The notes below the pieces were generated by a model. That model was given only the letters and a program-made list of their open reading frames with translations, had not been told where the DNA came from and made no database searches. Below are positions 62,101 to 64,000 of a DNA stretch of 64,000 nt, piece by piece. The position numbers and the translations under genes are program-made. The stretch is from positions 5,369,088 through 5,433,087 of the forward strand of contig CAJSYZ010000003.1 in assembly GCA_910574455.1 (NCBI GenBank), read 5' to 3'. The stretch comes from Trichaptum fuscoviolaceum. Its lineage: Eukaryota > Basidiomycota > Agaricomycetes > Hymenochaetales > Trichaptaceae. Positions within the stretch are counted from its first letter, which is position 1. Each line of letters begins with the position of its first letter.

Positions 62101-64000
62101 TAGGTGAGTAAATAGTATACCTGTTTATGCGTGTAACTGATCAAGCTTGGTCGTTTTTTAACAGTGAATCGAAGGATCACATTGATCTGGTTGACAAGAA
62201 TATGCCGTATCCGTTTAGTGTTGTTTGTCAGATCAAGCAACTTAGTTCGAGCATTACGCAGAAGACTCCAAGCGAGCCTAACATATATATGGCAATGGAC
62301 AAGAAGTCCTTCGAATATCAGGGGTATCCTTTCAAGATAGCGGATTTGAAAGAAAGTGGGCCTAAGTACATGGAGGCGCTCGAGACTTCTTACCGTAGAT
62401 GTCTTCGCGGACACAAATTTCCGGAATACGAGGCAACAGTGACTATGGTCCTTGATAAGGATAATAGTGATGTCACAATTCGCGACGACACTCGGGAAAG
62501 AAGAGTAGGCTACTCTCCGTTCACAGACGACAAAGGTCCACTGTCAATCTACGGAGACAATCTTCTAACAGCCTTTTTATTGGATGGACAAACTCGACGT
62601 CAGAATAAAGATGACGGTACTGAAGTGGACACCTCAATCCAGGATGGCGCTGTTGGTAGTGGCCGAATGACTATGGATAATGACTGCGGAAATGAATCAG
62701 ATTGCTCAAAAGCATCAGGAGATATGGGCAAAGTGGACGAGGAATCGCGTGACGTTGCCTTCTACAATCAAATAGTCCGAGTCACTCAGAATGGAATCAT
62801 GCAATGGGACTTTGTGGAGTTGTCGAAATGGTACTTGGATGCACTGGAGTTTCAAAAACGTCTTTTATTCGGGATACAGGCGTTTGGAGGTCCTAGTCGA
62901 GGTGCTGAATTGGTTGCGCTCTTGATACGGGTGTCGATTGAAGGCGGTATTGCTGTAGGATTTCATAACGGGTTGGTAATGATCATACAGCGATATTTGA
63001 AGACGAGGAACTTGACAGGTTCTGATGGGATGGCCATAAAGTCTTTCGGTCCAGGACTGGGTAGATACTTGATCTATCTCTTGACTCTGGTACGGCCGAC
63101 GGAGGTGGCGCTTTCGAACGTGTACTTTGGTTCTGATCAGAAGACCACAGCGAGGACCAACTATGAGAGGTTTTTATTTGTTGATCACGGGAAACTATTC
63201 AGTCCAGAGAAAGTGTCAAAGGTTATTAGGACACATAGCAAGATGTTTTTTGGCTGGGAGTTAGGTCCAGTTGATCTTCGACAGATCACAAAGTTTCTCT
63301 TGACGAATGTGCTTGAAGTGCGTGTTCCTGGTGAAGAAGACAGTATCGAGGACGAAGAACAGGCTGTGCACTATATAATGGGGCATAGAACACGTACTGC
63401 GAACAGACATTATGCAATTACCAGCAATTCTATTGCGTCAAACGAGCCGGAGAAGATTCGTCTGTCGGAGGCAGTTAGTTTGCATTGCAAGTGTTCTATG
63501 GTATCGAATCTTCAGCAATATTGCCGTCAAACCCAAAGACTGCGTCAAATAGTGATTACTGTGCCGGTGATATGAAACAGCTTTTAGCAGAGTTCTCTAA
63601 GGTTTGTTTGTTATCCTTTGGAAGATGATATTGAACTTACTGTTGCACAAATTGGTGATTAGAACATATTGGTGCGAATGGATCTTAAACTTAAAGATTC
63701 GATGAGGTCATATGTTACGGATTCTCTGGTTCCGGCAGTCAGAAGCATGGCCCTGGATGTTGCAATAGCTGGGAGGCTTCAAGACGGTCGAAGGACAGAT
63801 ATCGTGGGTGGGTCGAAAATGGTGGACCCAATTTTTCTACGCGCACTCTCCGACCTATTGGGACAAGACAATGCATCATTTCGTTCAGTCTTGCAAGCGG
63901 ATGCAGTTGTGCATGCGGTGTCTAGTCGAAAGCACACTCTAATCGTCATGCCTGTAGGTTCAGGGAAAACGTTGCCCATCCTAATGTCCGCGGTTATGAA
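59197..64000 (+). CDS. Zinc-finger / OrsD-like / tyrosine-recombinase-like / RecQ-like helicase fusion protein, 3' end outside the window
   Basis: Reconstructed exons: 59197-59397, 59456-59954, 60003-60158, 60213-60395, 60464-61586, 61652-62103, 62146 to about 63480-63515, then frame-shifted coding to 63601, and 63663-64000 onward. All junctions except the one near 63.5 kb keep the frame with GT...AG introns of 42-68 bases. The product starts with three fingers, followed by an acidic linker, an OrsD-like (DUF3505-type) zinc region, a long helical part, a tyrosine-recombinase catalytic region, and finally FRSVLQAD (Q-like motif) and VMPVGSGKT (Walker A) of a RecQ-like SF2 helicase. More than 1,350 residues lie in the window. 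OrsD domains joined to RecQ-like helicases are known in fungi; the recombinase reading is mine. A nuclear DNA-processing role or a mobile-element origin are both possible. The frame change near 63.5 kb may be a 38-base intron or real damage. Confidence 0.6.
59203..59574 (+). other. Three zinc fingers at the N-terminus of the fusion gene
   Basis: Finger 1 CSYRDC...HISNKH and finger 2 CMVAGC...HDLVAH are both C-x4-C-x12-H-x4-H. Finger 3 CQVVGC...HMAQC is C-x4-C-x12-H-x3-C and lies in the second exon. All ligands are intact. The same finger grammar occurs in the small gene at 18.4 kb. Confidence 0.7.
60840..61165 (+). other. OrsD-like (DUF3505-type) zinc-binding domain
   Basis: VVLPQLGVIVCQTHRIGLNP with LLNHVKNC, then after about 45 residues VDCDEIEALHEPTSAFHCVF and a C-x2-C-x12-H-x4-H finger (CVFC...HIVEEH). 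The layout (a first Cys/His segment followed by 'I..L' and a second C2H2 segment) is that of the OrsD domain, named after the orsellinic acid cluster protein OrsD and often found with fungal RecQ-like helicases and transposons. Confidence 0.6.
62860..63430 (+). other. Tyrosine-recombinase-like catalytic region
   Basis: First Arg box GGPSRGAELVALLI (Arg codon 62898-62900), second Arg box VDLRQITKFLL (Arg 63279-63281), then MGHRTRTANRHYAI with His at 63384-63386 and Tyr at 63411-63413. His-to-Tyr spacing is 9 codons, as in XerD and lambda Int, and the R1-to-R2 gap is 127 codons. The His of the usual HxxR is replaced by Val. A Lys in DHGKLFS (about 63180-63200) could be the beta-hairpin Lys. An acidic insert lies between the second Arg and the GH motif. 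Confidence 0.55.
63840..64000 (+). other. Start of a RecQ-like helicase core
   Basis: LLGQDNASFRSVLQADAVVH followed by SSRKHTLIVMPVGSGKTLPI corresponds to RecQ motif 0 (FRxxQ) and motif I (Walker A, here GSGKT preceded by VMPV). The DEAH and later motifs would be beyond the right edge. Confidence 0.75.

Noticed and set aside
59197..64000. Telomere proximity
   Set aside because: RecQ-like genes are often subtelomeric in fungi, but no TTAGGG-type repeat is present, so it remains a suggestion only.

Overview
This is nuclear DNA from a filamentous fungus, most likely a basidiomycete of the Agaricomycetes. Genes are split by short (about 45-80 base) GT...AG introns with CTAAC/CTRAC-like branch sites, and the recognisable gene remains are fungal (alpha-1,3-glucan synthase, Zn2Cys6 factor, Kap123, BSD2). 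The region is gene-poor and repeat-rich. It looks like an accessory or subtelomere-like compartment; no telomere repeats, rRNA or tRNA genes were seen.

Left part (1-11.2 kb): a 5'-partial gene runs off the left edge. After it come a Kap123-like importin pseudogene, a 43-bp minisatellite, a dispersed LTR-like repeat, a foldback-type repeat with inverted arms, and a fused pseudogene (alpha-glucan synthase piece joined to TFIIF-alpha/TFG1). Then come the first copies of an element family with a hairpin at each end. Those elements recur at 29.9-33.5 kb, where they carry intron-containing fragments of BSD2 and of exportin CSE1.

Middle (11.5-57.7 kb): seven members of one F-box-like family, six apparently intact and one decayed, plus a separate F-box gene with a decayed neighbour copy. 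Two members share 642 bp with five differences across the N-terminus and F-box, then diverge abruptly. Between them lie a SIM-RING (STUbL-like) gene, a small C2H2 gene, decayed pieces of TFIIB, an LCCL-type membrane protein and coatomer beta', and a run of co-oriented fragments (AGS1, DRS1, Zn2Cys6 factor, CLF1). A 95-bp minisatellite follows.

Right end (57.9-64 kb): a GCGGTA-rich repeat, then a large multi-exon gene that runs off the window. It encodes three C2H2 fingers, an OrsD-like zinc-finger domain, a tyrosine-recombinase-like domain and the start of a RecQ-like helicase (Q-like motif and Walker A). This recombinase-helicase fusion is the most interesting single item. A possible common theme is that mobile elements supply the gene fragments, and recombination between paralogues diversifies the F-box family; both are inferences from sequence layout.
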